DNA from: SZAS-103 sp038216155
GTDB lineage: Bacteria > Pseudomonadota > Gammaproteobacteria > Xanthomonadales > Xanthomonadaceae
DNA: 64,000 bases
Assembly (NCBI GenBank): GCA_038216155.1
Contig: JBBQQH010000009.1
Coordinates: 1 to 64,000, forward strand
Direction: 5' to 3'
In this document: positions 43,797 to 53,072 of the stretch, in pieces
Layout: each line of letters starts with the position of its first letter
Numbering within the stretch: position 1 is the stretch's first letter
Translations under genes and position numbers: made by a program
The notes under the pieces: model-generated
The model's database searches: none
What the model was told of the DNA's origin: nothing
What the model saw: only the letters and a program-made list of their open reading frames with translations

Positions 43797-45179
43797 TTAA
43801 CACTCAATCACATTCACAGCCAGCCCACCGCGGCTGGTTTCCTTGTATTTGTCCTGCATGTCGCGGCCGGTGTCGCGCATGGTCTTGATGACTTTGTCCA
43901 GGCTCACGCGGTGCTTGCCGTCGCCGCGCAACGCCATGCGTGAGGCGTTGATCGCCTTCACCGCACCCATCGCGTTGCGTTCGATGCATGGGATCTGCAC
44001 CAGTCCACCGATCGGATCGCAGGTCAGGCCGAGGTTGTGTTCCATGCCGATCTCGGCAGCGTTTTCGACTTGCCCGAGCGAGCCGCCGAGCGCGGCGGTC
44101 AATCCGCCTGCGGCCATTGAACACGCGACGCCGACTTCGCCCTGGCAGCCGACTTCGGCACCGGAAATCGAGGCGTTTTCTTTGTACAAAATGCCGATCG
44201 CCGACGCGGTCAACAGGAAATCTAAGATGCCTTGTTCGTTAGAAGCCGGACAGAACCGGTCGTAGTAATGCAGCACTGCGGGAATGATGCCGGCGGCGCC
44301 GTTGGTTGGCGCGGTGACGACGCGACCGCCCGCCGCGTTTTCCTCGTTCACGGCGAGCGCGTAGAGGTTGACCCAGTCGAGCACCGTCAACGGATCGCGC
44401 ATCCCCGCTTCCGGGCGCGCCAGTAAATCTGCATGCAACGACGGCGCGCGCCGCTTGACGTTCAAGCCGCCGGGCAGGGTGCCATCGTTACGCATGCCGC
44501 GCGCAACGCAGTCCTGCATCGCCGACCACAACACGCGCAGACCTTCGCGCGTCTCCTCCTCGCTGCGCCATGCGCATTCGTTGGCGAACATCAATTGCGC
44601 GATGGTCAAGCCGTTGTCGGCACAGCGCTGGATCAATTCGTCGCCTGATCCGAACGGATACGCGACGATCGTGGTGTCTGCGACGATGCGATCATGCGAG
44701 GCGTTTTCTTCGTTGACCACGAAGCCGCCCCCGACCGAGTAATAGTCACGCGTCGCCAGCTCGACGCCATCGGCATCGAAGGCCCAAAAACGCATGCCGT
44801 TGGGATGGAAGGGCAGGCTTTTGCGCTTGTTGAAAATCAGGTCGGTCTTTTCGTTGAACGCGATCTCATGCTTGTCCAGCAAACGGATGCGACCGCTGCC
44901 GCGAATGCGTTCGAGCCGCGCCGGAATGTCGTCGGGATTCACCTGATCCGGCCATTTGCCTTCCAACCCCAGCAGCACCGCCTTGTCGGTGCCGTGGCCG
45001 CGACCGGTCAGCGCCAACGATCCGAACAGTTCGCACTGAATGCGTGCTGCACGATCGAGCGTTCCGGCCTCGTCCAGCCAGCGGGTGACAAAACGTGCCG
45101 CCGCACGCATCGGCCCCACGGTATGCGAGGACGATGGCCCTATGCCGATCTTGAACAAGTCGAAGGTGCTGACGGCCAT
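43797..45179 (-). CDS. sdaA: L-serine ammonia-lyase, single-chain iron-sulfur type
   Basis: 460 residues. Turns L-serine into pyruvate and ammonia using a [4Fe-4S] cluster. The N-terminal beta domain starts STFDLFKIGIGPSSSHTVGPMRAAARF, a strong signature; the alpha domain has SEVGCQGEVGVACSMAAGG and the cysteine-bearing LTCDPIGGLVQIPCIERNAMG, the cluster ligands. Full length for the family. It links well with the glycine cleavage genes in this window (one-carbon and serine/glycine use), although these are far apart. Divergent from the glutaredoxin-like gene. Confidence 0.97.
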   Translation of the reverse strand: MAVSTFDLFKIGIGPSSSHTVGPMRAAARFVTRWLDEAGTLDRAARIQCELFGSLALTGRGHGTDKAVLLGLEGKWPDQVNPDDIPARLERIRGSGRIRLLDKHEIAFNEKTDLIFNKRKSLPFHPNGMRFWAFDADGVELATRDYYSVGGGFVVNEENASHDRIVADTTIVAYPFGSGDELIQRCADNGLTIAQLMFANECAWRSEEETREGLRVLWSAMQDCVARGMRNDGTLPGGLNVKRRAPSLHADLLARPEAGMRDPLTVLDWVNLYALAVNEENAAGGRVVTAPTNGAAGIIPAVLHYYDRFCPASNEQGILDFLLTASAIGILYKENASISGAEVGCQGEVGVACSMAAGGLTAALGGSLGQVENAAEIGMEHNLGLTCDPIGGLVQIPCIERNAMGAVKAINASRMALRGDGKHRVSLDKVIKTMRDTGRDMQDKYKETSRGGLAVNVIEC

Positions 45180-45283
45180 GTGCGTTCGCTGTGATGAGGG
45201 ATGCGGTTGGGCGGATCGCGCATAGCGCGATGCTGAGGGCTATTCTATGCCTCCCGGCCATGGACGACAGCGGAGCGGTTGCG

Positions 45284-45508
45284 ATGCGTTACGTTTTATA
45301 TCAGCGCGATGATTGTCCGCTGTGCGACGCCGCGCTCGACGTGCTGGCGGCTGCGCACGCGCCGGAATTCGAGAATCAGTGGATCGACGGCAATCCGTCG
45401 CAGCAAGCGCGTTACGGAACTCGCGTGCCGGTGCTGCGCGATATCGAAACTGATCGCGAACTGGAGTGGCCGTTCGAAGCCGCAGACGTGCGCGAATTCC
45501 TTTTATAG
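45284..45508 (+). CDS. Glutaredoxin-like protein (DUF836 type)
   Basis: 74 residues. A thioredoxin-fold mini-protein with the redox motif CPLC in RYVLYQRDDCPLCDAALDVL, then a cis-proline region RYGTRVPVLRD and the end WPFEAADVREFLL. Such proteins are thought to take part in thiol exchange; the partner is unknown. ATG at 45284 has GGAG about 11 bases upstream; an ATG at 45260 is less likely as the extra residues do not belong to the fold. Located between divergent sdaA and convergent cytochrome b561. Confidence 0.82.
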   Translation: MRYVLYQRDDCPLCDAALDVLAAAHAPEFENQWIDGNPSQQARYGTRVPVLRDIETDRELEWPFEAADVREFLL

Positions 45509-45530
45509 CGCGCACTCGCGCATCGTAGCC

Positions 45531-46154
45531 TCATCGTGTCTCGCGAATAATGTGCGCTGCAGATTGCGATGGATCCGGCACCCAGCCTGCCGGCAGCATC
45601 CGCGCAAGCGTCGCGTCCTTGTCGAAAAAGTGATGTTTCAACGCCGCCAACGTATGCAGCAAGACCAATGCGGCCAATACATAGAAACCGTATTCGTGCA
45701 CTGCAATCGCGCGCTGCTTGAGGTCGGCATTCGGGCCGGACAGCGCCGGCACGGTGAATAGGCCATACCACTTGAACGGGTGATTGCCGGCCGAACTGAA
45801 TAGCCAGCCCGAGATCGGCATCACGAACATCATGGCGTACAGCAGGACATGCGTCGCAGTGGTGCCGCGTTGCTGCCACGTCGACGTGCCGACAACTGGC
45901 GGCGGGGCGCGATGGGCGAGTCGCCACACCAGTCGCAACGCGACCAGCGCCAGCACGGTGATGCCGGTCGATTTGTGCAGTTGGTAAGCCGTCATTTTGA
46001 GCGGGCCGTTCGCCAGATCGCCCATCAGCAATCCGACCGTCGCCAGACCAATGATCAGCAGTGCGATCACCCAGTGCAGCAGCATGCCGACGCGATTCCA
46101 GCGCAGCGGCGTGCGCGAAGCGTCCGACTCGGTTGACGCAATCGAAGTGCTCAT
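45531..46154 (-). CDS. Cytochrome b561 family protein
   Basis: 207 residues from ATG 46154, four membrane helices. Haem-binding histidines are visible in VGMLLHWVIALLIIG, AYQLHKSTGITVLAL and HEYGFYVLAALVLLHTLAALKHHFFD. Members of this bacterial family pass electrons from ubiquinol, some to superoxide (CybB-type), at the inner membrane. It is short and complete. It stands alone between two plus-strand genes, 117 bp from the start of the big hybrid kinase. Confidence 0.92.
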   Translation of the reverse strand: MSTSIASTESDASRTPLRWNRVGMLLHWVIALLIIGLATVGLLMGDLANGPLKMTAYQLHKSTGITVLALVALRLVWRLAHRAPPPVVGTSTWQQRGTTATHVLLYAMMFVMPISGWLFSSAGNHPFKWYGLFTVPALSGPNADLKQRAIAVHEYGFYVLAALVLLHTLAALKHHFFDKDATLARMLPAGWVPDPSQSAAHIIRETR

Positions 46155-46271
46155 CGCTGGTTCCGTACAAGGGTTGGCTGGATTGTAGCCGGCGCATTGG
46201 CATCCAAACCTGCGCAGCCGCGCTTGCGGTCGCAACGCAGCGTTGCGAGGATGTGTGCGGGGAGAGTCTCG

Positions 46272-49200
46272 ATGTCGCAACGGGAAGCAATCAAGTGCGC
46301 CGCATTCTGGCTGGCCCTGACGGTCGGTGTTGGCGCGAGCGTATGCGTCGATGCGTTCGTGACAGCAACAACTGCGACGCAAGTAGCCGAGCAGCGCACA
46401 ACACACGCGTCTACCATCGGCGCGCCACTGCCGGAGACACCGCGTTTGCGCCTGTTCGGCATCGCCGAAGGATTGCCGTCAAGCAACGTCAACGCGATCG
46501 CGCAAGGGCCGCAAGGCTATTTGTGGATCGCCACCGACGACGGTCTTGCGCGTTTCGATGGCGTTGGCTTCAAGGTTTGGCAGCACGCGCCCGATGACGC
46601 CGGCTCTCTGCCGGGCAATCTGGTGCAGGCGTTGCATGTGGATGCGAGCGGCCGGGTCTGGGTTGCGCTGGAAGGCCAGGGGCTGGCGATGTTGCTGCCC
46701 GACGGCGTGCACTTTCGCCAGTACCGCCATGTAAACACAGCGGCGATGGGCGAGGAGGATGTGTTCGCGATTGCATCCACAATCGATGCGCGCAGCAAAG
46801 AAACTGCGCTTTGGTTCGGCACCTTTGGCGGTGGCTTGTATCGAATTGACGCGGGCGATGCGTTTACGCACCTAATGCCGGTCGAGGGCGACCTGACCAG
46901 CCTGCCAGATGCCAACGTGCTGGCGCTTGCTGACGATCATCATGGTGGGCTGTGGGTTGCCACCACCAGCGGACTCGCGCACTGGAACGGGCGCGTGTTT
47001 GAACGGGTCGACGCAGCCGGCGTGGCTGGCGCGGTGGTATTCAACGTCTTCGTCGATGCGTCGGATCAGGTATGGATCGCGACCAAAGCCGGTCTGTATC
47101 TGCGCGCCGTCGATGGCCGCGTGCGGCAACTGCCGTGGGGCAGCGATCCATCAACGCTGCGGGTGACCAATGTGTTGCGCGATCGCAGTGGCGAGGTCTG
47201 GCTTGGCGCGCCGCAACTGCTGCACGCGTGTCAGGACGACGGCAGCGCGCTTGCGGCGGTTTCCGGATTCGACGAACGTATCCTCGGCATCATCGAGGAT
47301 CGCGAAGGCAGCCTCTGGTTTGCGACCCATGGCAAGGGCTTGGCGCAACTCGCGCCGGGATGGCGTCAGTTCGCCACCTTTGCGCACGATCAATACGCGC
47401 CGGATTCGCTTTCGACATTGACGCCGCAAGCACTCGGCATCGCTGGCGACGGGCGCATCTGGATTGCCGGGCCCGACGGGCGTGGTCAACTCGATCGCAT
47501 TGATCCGGTGACCGGCGCGGTTGAGCACTGGGTGCCTGCGCAGCTTGCTGGAAAAGTGGTCTGGTCATTCAATCAGCAGGCCGATGCATTGTGGGTCGGC
47601 ATGAACAGCGGGCTAGCGCGCGTCGATCTGCGCAGCAAGGCAGTCACGGTCTGGGAAGCCGGCGCTGGCAAGGACGCGGCCTTGGATGGGCCGCTGGATT
47701 TGATGACGCACACACCCGATGGCCACCTGTGGATTTCCGCGCAAGGCGGCGGCATCCAGTCGCGCGATTTACAGGGCCATGTGCTGGTGAACATCGTGCC
47801 CGATGATGGCAAAGGCCTGATCGCTGGCGACAGCGAACAGTTGGGCGTGTCGCCGCAAGGGCAATTGTGGATTGCCGGCGCACAGGGTCTGTTGCAGTTC
47901 AACCCGTCGACGCAGCATGTGGATGCGGTGCCGGGCGCGCCGGTTGATCGCGTGTACGGTTTTGCTTTTGCCGATGCCAGCACGTTGTGGTTGCATCGAC
48001 TCGGTGCGCTGGAGCGCTATCGCTGGGACGGACACGCGCTGAGTTTGCAGCAGCGTATTGGCGCCGCAGAGGAGCTACCAGCAGCCGAAGCGGGTGGCGT
48101 GATCGTGGATGCGCGAGGCACGGTTTGGGTCACCACCTTGCGCGGACTGCTGCACTACGATCCGGCGCTTCCGCGTCTCACCAACTATGGCGTGCGTGAT
48201 GGACTTGTCAGCCAGGAATTTGCCAACCACCCGCCGCTGCTGACACCGTCGGGCTTGATCGCAGCCGGCACCGTCGACGGCCTGGTGTTGTTCGATCCAT
48301 TGCACATGGCCATGCCGGTGCGCGATGGCGTGCTGACGGTCAGCACGGTCACGTTGCGTCGCGGCGACCGGCAGATCAAGGTGGATTGGAAGAAGCCAAT
48401 CACACTGCAAGCCGGCGATCGCGACCTCGATGTCAACATGCGCTTGCTGTCGTTCGCCAACCCGCAGGCGCATCGGTATCGCTCGCAGTTGGTCGGCTTC
48501 GAGGATGGCTGGATCGCACAAGGCAACGATGGCGAGCGCGTGTTTTCGCAACTCGAGCCGGGCAGTTATCGCTTGTTGTTGCAGGCAGCCACTGGCGATG
48601 CCGCCGCGTGGGGACCGTCAATGTCACTACAGGTGGAAGTACAGCCGCCGTGGTGGCGCACGCCGCTCGCATACGCGCTGTATGCACTCGCTGCACTGCT
48701 GCTAATCGCGCTGGCGGCGCTGAGCTATCGCGCGCGTTTGCGGCGCCGCCACGCCCAGGCGTTGAGCGACCAGCGCCACGTATTGACCGAGCAGGCTTCC
48801 GAGGCCAAGACCCGGTTTTTGGCCACCATGGGTCACGAGATTCGCACGCCGATGACCGGCGTGCTGGGCATGACCGAGTTGCTGCTGGGCACCTCGCTTG
48901 ATGCGCGCCAGCGCAGCCAGGCCGAATCGATCCAGCACGCCGGCCAGCATCTGTTGCGACTGGTCAACGATGCGCTGGATCTGGCGCGGATCGAAGCGGG
49001 CAAGCTGGCGTTTGATGACGTGCCATTCGACCTGCGCGCGCTGGTGCGCGAGGTCGACGAGCTGCTGCGACCGCTCGCGCAGGCCAAGGGTCTCGCATTC
49101 GCCACCCACGTGAGTGACGACGCACCGCGAGGACTGCGCGGCGATTGCGCGCGCGTGCGTCAGATCCTGTTGAACCTCGGCACCAATGCAATCAAGTTCA

Positions 49201-50087
49201 CTGAACACGGCAACGTGCGCATCCACGTCATGCGCGATGCGATGGCGCATGCAATCAATCCGCAGGCACCGTCACGCACGCGGTTCGAGGTGAGCGACAC
49301 CGGGGCGGGCCTGAATTCCGAACAACAATCGCGATTGTTCCAGCGCTTTGAACAAGCCGACGGTGCGCGCACCGCCGCGCGTTACGGCGGCAGCGGATTG
49401 GGGCTGGCGATCTGCCAGGAACTCACCGCTGCGATGGATGGCGAGATCAAGGTCGATAGCACGCCCGGCATCGGCACCACGTTTGCGGTGAGTTTGCCTT
49501 TGCCCGAAGTCGAGCCTCCGACTGCGCGAATGCAGGCTTTGCACGCGGCCACGCCAATGGGTGCTAACGCTCCGCGAGCGATCGATGGCGTGCGGCCAAC
49601 CGATCCGGAATCAAGCGTCGATGTAAACGAGGCAATCGATGCTGCCGACCGAGACGAACGACAAGATCACGCTGCGGATCGATCCAGTGAAGAGCGCGAT
49701 TCGGCCAACCGATCCTCGTCAAACCCATCGCTGTCGCTGCTGTTGGTCGAGGATGATCCAACCATCGCCGAAGTCCTGTGCGGACTGCTGGAGGCGCAGG
49801 GCCATCGCATCACCCACGCAGCGCATGGTCTGGCCGCGCTCACCGAACTCGACCACGCGCGTTTCGATGCGGCATTGCTCGACCTCGATCTGCCTGGCGT
49901 CAACGGTCTCGATCTCGCCCGTTTGATCCGCGCCCGCGATAATCCAATTCCCTTGCTCGCAGTAACCGCCCGCGCTGACGCGGCGGCTGAGCCGAATGCA
50001 ATGGCCGCTGGCATGAACGGGTTTTTGCGCAAGCCTGTGACGGGGCAGATGTTGGCGGAATCGCTGGAAAGGTTGTTGTCGAGGTAG
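46272..50087 (+). CDS. Beta-propeller hybrid sensor histidine kinase
   Basis: 1,271 residues. ATG at 46272 follows GGGGAGAG. A signal or anchor helix (AAFWLALTVGVGASVCVDAF) leads to a periplasmic region of propeller repeats (LRLFGIAEGLPSSNVNAIAQ, YLWIATDDGLARFDG, up to about 680), a Y_Y_Y domain (AHRYRSQLVGFEDGW), a membrane helix (PLAYALYALAALLLIALAAL), then HisKA with the phospho-histidine H855 in TMGHEIRTPMTGVLGM, the ATPase domain (LGTNAIKFTEHG, VSDTGAGLNSEQQ, GGSGLGLAICQEL) and a receiver with D1204 in LLDLDLPGVNGLDL. A long polar linker joins the last two. No DNA-binding domain is fused, so a separate partner must carry the signal. The ligand is unknown; propeller sensors of this kind in Bacteroidetes sense glycans. 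Confidence 0.95.
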   Translation: MSQREAIKCAAFWLALTVGVGASVCVDAFVTATTATQVAEQRTTHASTIGAPLPETPRLRLFGIAEGLPSSNVNAIAQGPQGYLWIATDDGLARFDGVGFKVWQHAPDDAGSLPGNLVQALHVDASGRVWVALEGQGLAMLLPDGVHFRQYRHVNTAAMGEEDVFAIASTIDARSKETALWFGTFGGGLYRIDAGDAFTHLMPVEGDLTSLPDANVLALADDHHGGLWVATTSGLAHWNGRVFERVDAAGVAGAVVFNVFVDASDQVWIATKAGLYLRAVDGRVRQLPWGSDPSTLRVTNVLRDRSGEVWLGAPQLLHACQDDGSALAAVSGFDERILGIIEDREGSLWFATHGKGLAQLAPGWRQFATFAHDQYAPDSLSTLTPQALGIAGDGRIWIAGPDGRGQLDRIDPVTGAVEHWVPAQLAGKVVWSFNQQADALWVGMNSGLARVDLRSKAVTVWEAGAGKDAALDGPLDLMTHTPDGHLWISAQGGGIQSRDLQGHVLVNIVPDDGKGLIAGDSEQLGVSPQGQLWIAGAQGLLQFNPSTQHVDAVPGAPVDRVYGFAFADASTLWLHRLGALERYRWDGHALSLQQRIGAAEELPAAEAGGVIVDARGTVWVTTLRGLLHYDPALPRLTNYGVRDGLVSQEFANHPPLLTPSGLIAAGTVDGLVLFDPLHMAMPVRDGVLTVSTVTLRRGDRQIKVDWKKPITLQAGDRDLDVNMRLLSFANPQAHRYRSQLVGFEDGWIAQGNDGERVFSQLEPGSYRLLLQAATGDAAAWGPSMSLQVEVQPPWWRTPLAYALYALAALLLIALAALSYRARLRRRHAQALSDQRHVLTEQASEAKTRFLATMGHEIRTPMTGVLGMTELLLGTSLDARQRSQAESIQHAGQHLLRLVNDALDLARIEAGKLAFDDVPFDLRALVREVDELLRPLAQAKGLAFATHVSDDAPRGLRGDCARVRQILLNLGTNAIKFTEHGNVRIHVMRDAMAHAINPQAPSRTRFEVSDTGAGLNSEQQSRLFQRFEQADGARTAARYGGSGLGLAICQELTAAMDGEIKVDSTPGIGTTFAVSLPLPEVEPPTARMQALHAATPMGANAPRAIDGVRPTDPESSVDVNEAIDAADRDERQDHAADRSSEERDSANRSSSNPSLSLLLVEDDPTIAEVLCGLLEAQGHRITHAAHGLAALTELDHARFDAALLDLDLPGVNGLDLARLIRARDNPIPLLAVTARADAAAEPNAMAAGMNGFLRKPVTGQMLAESLERLLSR

Positions 50088-50105
50088 ACGAAGAACAATC
50101 AAGCC

Positions 50106-50345
50106 AGAGCGTTCCGCCCGCTACGCGTCCGGGTTCATCTTTCTTGCTTGTCCAAGAAAGACGGAACCAGAAAGAAGGACACCCCGGGCTTCGCGCCCTC
50201 CGCGCATCCATGCGCTGCGGGTTCGCGTGTGACGACGGGATTTTTCGATGATGCATCCATGCACCAACGAAAAACGGCGTGCATCGTGCACGCCGCCCTG
50301 CGGGTCTGTCCGCCGTCGCCCGCCGCTGCGCAGGGGCCCCAAACA
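50106..50345. repeat. Left half of the dispersed repeat, split copy
   Basis: Matches 32578-32814: GTTCCGCCCGCT, TTTCTTGCTTGTCCAAGAAA hairpin, ACACCCCGGGCT, CATCCATGCACCAACGAAAA, GGGTCTGTCCGCCG and CAGGGGCCCC in the same order. Its right half lies about 1.1 kb away, after the HNH gene. Confidence 0.85.
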
Positions 50346-50475
50346 CCAGCGGGCTCCTGCCCGCGCTAAAAGAAGTTCATTGATTGCTAGTCGCCGCAAC
50401 AGTCAAACTTTCCGCGCGTACCATGGATGAGCGGGACAACCTCCGCGATTTCTGGCTAATACAAGCTTGCTTTCG

Positions 50476-51360
50476 ATGAAATACGAGCTCGAACCCAACA
50501 ACAGAAATTGTCCAGACGACGTCTTACTGGCCGACATCCGCTCTGTGGCGAGTCGCTTAGGTATGCGCTCTCTCACGATGGGTGACTACAACTTACATGG
50601 TCGCTTCTCCGCTGCAACGATGAAAAGTCGCTTCGGGTCATGGAATCAGGCTCTCCACCGGTGTGGTTTGTCGATTGGAAAGCGGAACAACATTCCTCAA
50701 GAAGAACTGTTGAATGACCTCAAACACGTCGCCGAAGAGTTAGGCACCAAGAGGCTATCTGGCACAGCGTATCTTCGTGATGGTCGATTTTCTTCAACAA
50801 CAATTACACGCGCATTTGGTTCTTGGGCCAAAGCCCTTGAGGCTGCTGGCCTTGAGCCGTCTGAGCAGTGCCATCCAAGAATCAGCGATGAAGAACTTCT
50901 GAGAAATTTGGCCACTGTTTGGGAGACGATCGGAAGGAAACCCAAACAGGGCGATTTTCGTCATCCGCCTTCATGCTTCTCAGCGGATTCCTACAAACGC
51001 CGCTTTGGCTCGTTGCGGAAAGGATTGGAGCATTTCGTCGCCACCGCGAATCAACTCGATACTCACGACGTCGCAATATTTCTTCCAGAAATTGCTTCCC
51101 CTACAGCGCCAGCGCCACGAGTGAAGCAAAGAACACAGCGTGACCCTTCGTGGAGGCTGCGTTTTTTGGTGATGAGGCGTGACCATTTCACTTGTTGTGC
51201 GTGTGGAAGATCACCCGCAACTGAGCTTGGCCTGGTCCTTCACGTCGACCACGTCACGCCTTGGTCCAAGGGCGGTGAAACGACGCTGGACAATCTGCAA
51301 ACTCTTTGCGAGACATGCAATCTTGGGAAAAGCGACCTCGATATGCATGAAGTTTTGTAG
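50476..51360 (+). CDS. HNH endonuclease with three homing-endonuclease-associated repeats
   Basis: 294 residues from ATG 50476 (TTG 50467 possible). Three repeats of about 60 residues each carry the pattern of the homing endonuclease associated repeat: DVLLADIRSVASRLG with FSAATMKSRFGSWNQALHRCGL; EELLNDLKHVAEELG with FSSTTITRAFGSWAKALEAAGL; EELLRNLATVWETIG with FSADSYKRRFGSLRKGL. These are probably DNA-binding. The C-terminal HNH nuclease is clear: RRDHFTCCACGRSP, then LHVDHVTPWSKGGETTLDN, then CETCNLGKSD, with two zinc cysteine pairs. Base composition is lower in GC than the flanks, a sign of transfer. It sits between the two halves of a dispersed repeat, so it may be a free-standing homing or element-linked nuclease. 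Confidence 0.9.
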   Translation: MKYELEPNNRNCPDDVLLADIRSVASRLGMRSLTMGDYNLHGRFSAATMKSRFGSWNQALHRCGLSIGKRNNIPQEELLNDLKHVAEELGTKRLSGTAYLRDGRFSSTTITRAFGSWAKALEAAGLEPSEQCHPRISDEELLRNLATVWETIGRKPKQGDFRHPPSCFSADSYKRRFGSLRKGLEHFVATANQLDTHDVAIFLPEIASPTAPAPRVKQRTQRDPSWRLRFLVMRRDHFTCCACGRSPATELGLVLHVDHVTPWSKGGETTLDNLQTLCETCNLGKSDLDMHEVL

Positions 51361-51419
51361 CGGCGGATCAGTAGGTGGAATACGAAGGCAAGCTCAGCTC
51401 AACTCGGCTTCTGCTTGAG

Positions 51420-51659
51420 CTTTTGTGCCCTTGCTGTGGCCCTTGCGCCGTAAAGCGAGCCGAGCACCGGAAGCAGGGACGGGAGCAAGGCCCGCATGTC
51501 TGAGGCCATGGATGGCCGAGTTCGGGCCGGCCCGTTCGTGCTGAGGAGCGCAGGGTACCGAGGCGGCTTCATCGCATCGGCGAGTGTCCGGTGCAAATGG
51601 TTTTGGTTCCTTTTGCCGAAACAAAAGGGACACGCGCGCGCAGCGAGCGGAAGCTCTTG
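51420..51659. repeat. Right half of the dispersed repeat, split copy
   Basis: Matches 32871-33075: CGCCGTAAAGCGAGCCGAGC, GCAAGGCCCGCATGT, CGGGCCGGCCCGTTC, TGAGGAGCGCAGGGTACCG and the closing hairpin CCTTTTGCCGAAACAAAAGG. About 80 percent or more identical by eye. Confidence 0.85.
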
Positions 51660-51687
51660 ATTTTATCCTTGCGCTAGCTAATTCAGA

Positions 51688-52803
51688 TCAGCGCACCGCG
51701 CTGAACTCGTGCACCGCATCCACCAACACGCCTACATGTTCTGGATTCATATCCGGCGCCATCCCGTGTCCAAGATTGAACACGTGACCTGTGTTCGTGC
51801 CGTCGCCGCCATTGGCGTAACTTTGCAGTGTGTCTCGCACAGCGCTGCGGATTGCATCGGGCGAGCCATATAAAGTTGCCGGATCAAGATTGCCTTGCAG
51901 CGCAACCTTGCCTGCCGTGCGACGGCGCGCGTCTTCCAGTGACACTAGCCAGTCGACGCCGACGCCTTCGCAACCGCTGTCGGCGAGTTCTTCCAGATAC
52001 GGGGCATTGCCTTTGCCGAACAGGATCAATGGCGTGTGGGAGGAAGGTGGTTCGACAGGCTCACCACGAACGGGTGTTTCAATCGACGCCGCGCCACGCG
52101 GCAACTCGCGCGCGATGCGGGTGAGGTAGGGCAGCGAAAACTCGCGATAGTGATGTGGAGCGAGCACGCCGCCCCAGGTGTCGAACACCTGCAACACCTG
52201 CGCACCCGCGGCCCGCTGCGCGGAGAGGTAGGCGATCACTGCATCGGTGGTGATGGCGAGCAGGCGATGCAAGGCTGCCGGCTCGTTGAACAGCATCGCC
52301 TTGATTCTGGAATAGGTCGTGCTGCCGCCGCCTTCGACCATGTAGCAGGCCAACGTCCACGGGCTGCCGGAAAAACCAATCAGCGGCACGCGGCCATCTA
52401 GCTCGCGGCGGATGAGGGTGACTGCATCCATCACGTAACGCAGTTCGCCGGCCATGTCGGGAACGCGCAATGCGTCGACCTCGGCCACGCTGCGAATCGG
52501 GCGCTCGAACTTTGGGCCTTCGCCTTCTACGAAATACAGACCCAGCCCCATTGCGTCGGGCACGGTGAGGATGTCGGAAAACAAAATCGCCGCGTCCAGA
52601 TCGAAGCGTTCAAGCGGTTGCAGCGTCACTTCACATGCAAGTTCCGGCGTCTTTGCCAGAGCCAGAAAACTGCCAGCGCGCTTGCGCGTGGCGCGATATT
52701 CGGGCAGGTAGCGCCCGGCCTGGCGCATCAACCAGACCGGCGTGCAATCCACGGGTTCGCGGCGCAGTGCGCGCAGCAGGCGATCGTTCTTCATCGGATT
52801 CAT
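51688..52803 (-). CDS. hemE: Uroporphyrinogen decarboxylase with captured repeat
   Basis: 371 residues, about 17 more than E. coli HemE. Removes four carboxyl groups from uroporphyrinogen III to give coproporphyrinogen III. Signatures: PVWLMRQAGRYLPEYRATR, ILFSDILTVPDAMGL, GFSGSPWTLACYMVEGGGS, LQVFDTWGG, LQGNLDPATLYGS and FNLGHGMAPDMNPEHV. The extra residues (IETPVRGEPVEPPSSH) sit in a surface loop between ELPRGAA and TPLILFGKG and are encoded by a dispersed repeat. ATG at 52803 overlaps the TGA of the WGR gene, so translation is coupled. Last gene of the aroK-aroB-WGR-hemE run. Confidence 0.96.
   Translation of the reverse strand: MNPMKNDRLLRALRREPVDCTPVWLMRQAGRYLPEYRATRKRAGSFLALAKTPELACEVTLQPLERFDLDAAILFSDILTVPDAMGLGLYFVEGEGPKFERPIRSVAEVDALRVPDMAGELRYVMDAVTLIRRELDGRVPLIGFSGSPWTLACYMVEGGGSTTYSRIKAMLFNEPAALHRLLAITTDAVIAYLSAQRAAGAQVLQVFDTWGGVLAPHHYREFSLPYLTRIARELPRGAASIETPVRGEPVEPPSSHTPLILFGKGNAPYLEELADSGCEGVGVDWLVSLEDARRRTAGKVALQGNLDPATLYGSPDAIRSAVRDTLQSYANGGDGTNTGHVFNLGHGMAPDMNPEHVGVLVDAVHEFSAVR
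52033..52080 (-). repeat. Dispersed GTGAGCC repeat inserted in hemE
   Basis: Minus strand reads CCCGTTCGTGGTGAGCCTGT then CGAACCA, one base different from the intergenic copy at 10031-10054 over 24 bases. It adds about 16 codons in frame. Confidence 0.85.
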
Positions 52804-53060
52804 TCTGCGGCCTTCTGCGTTTCGCCCTGAGCAAACATCACACGAAAGCCGCGGCGCACCTGCGCATCGCGTGCGTTCTCGAATGCCGCAATTGCGCTGT
52901 CACGATCGGGAAATTGTTCGCGCTTGGATTGACTGCGGCTGCCCATGTGCCCAGATTCGCGCAGCAACGACCAGCCGCCCAGCAAATCTTCCTGCACCAG
53001 CAATTGCACGAACCGAGGCGATTCGCCAGCGGCGGGGGGCTGTTGCAGGAGTAGGCGCAT
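52800..53060 (-). CDS. Small WGR-domain protein
   Basis: 86 residues. The core RFVQLLVQEDLLGGWSLLRESGHMGSRSQ and ERDSAIAAFENARDAQVRRGF-like tail (here DRDSAIAAFENARDAQVRRG) fit the WGR fold, a small domain named for conserved tryptophan, glycine and arginine and found in some PARP and DNA-binding proteins. Alone, its function is unknown. It is 12 bp downstream of aroB and overlaps the hemE start (ATGA), so it is clearly co-translated in this operon; a similar small gene between aroB and hemE is known to me from related genomes. Confidence 0.72.
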   Translation of the reverse strand: MRLLLQQPPAAGESPRFVQLLVQEDLLGGWSLLRESGHMGSRSQSKREQFPDRDSAIAAFENARDAQVRRGFRVMFAQGETQKAAE

Positions 53061-53072
53061 CCGACCAGTTTA

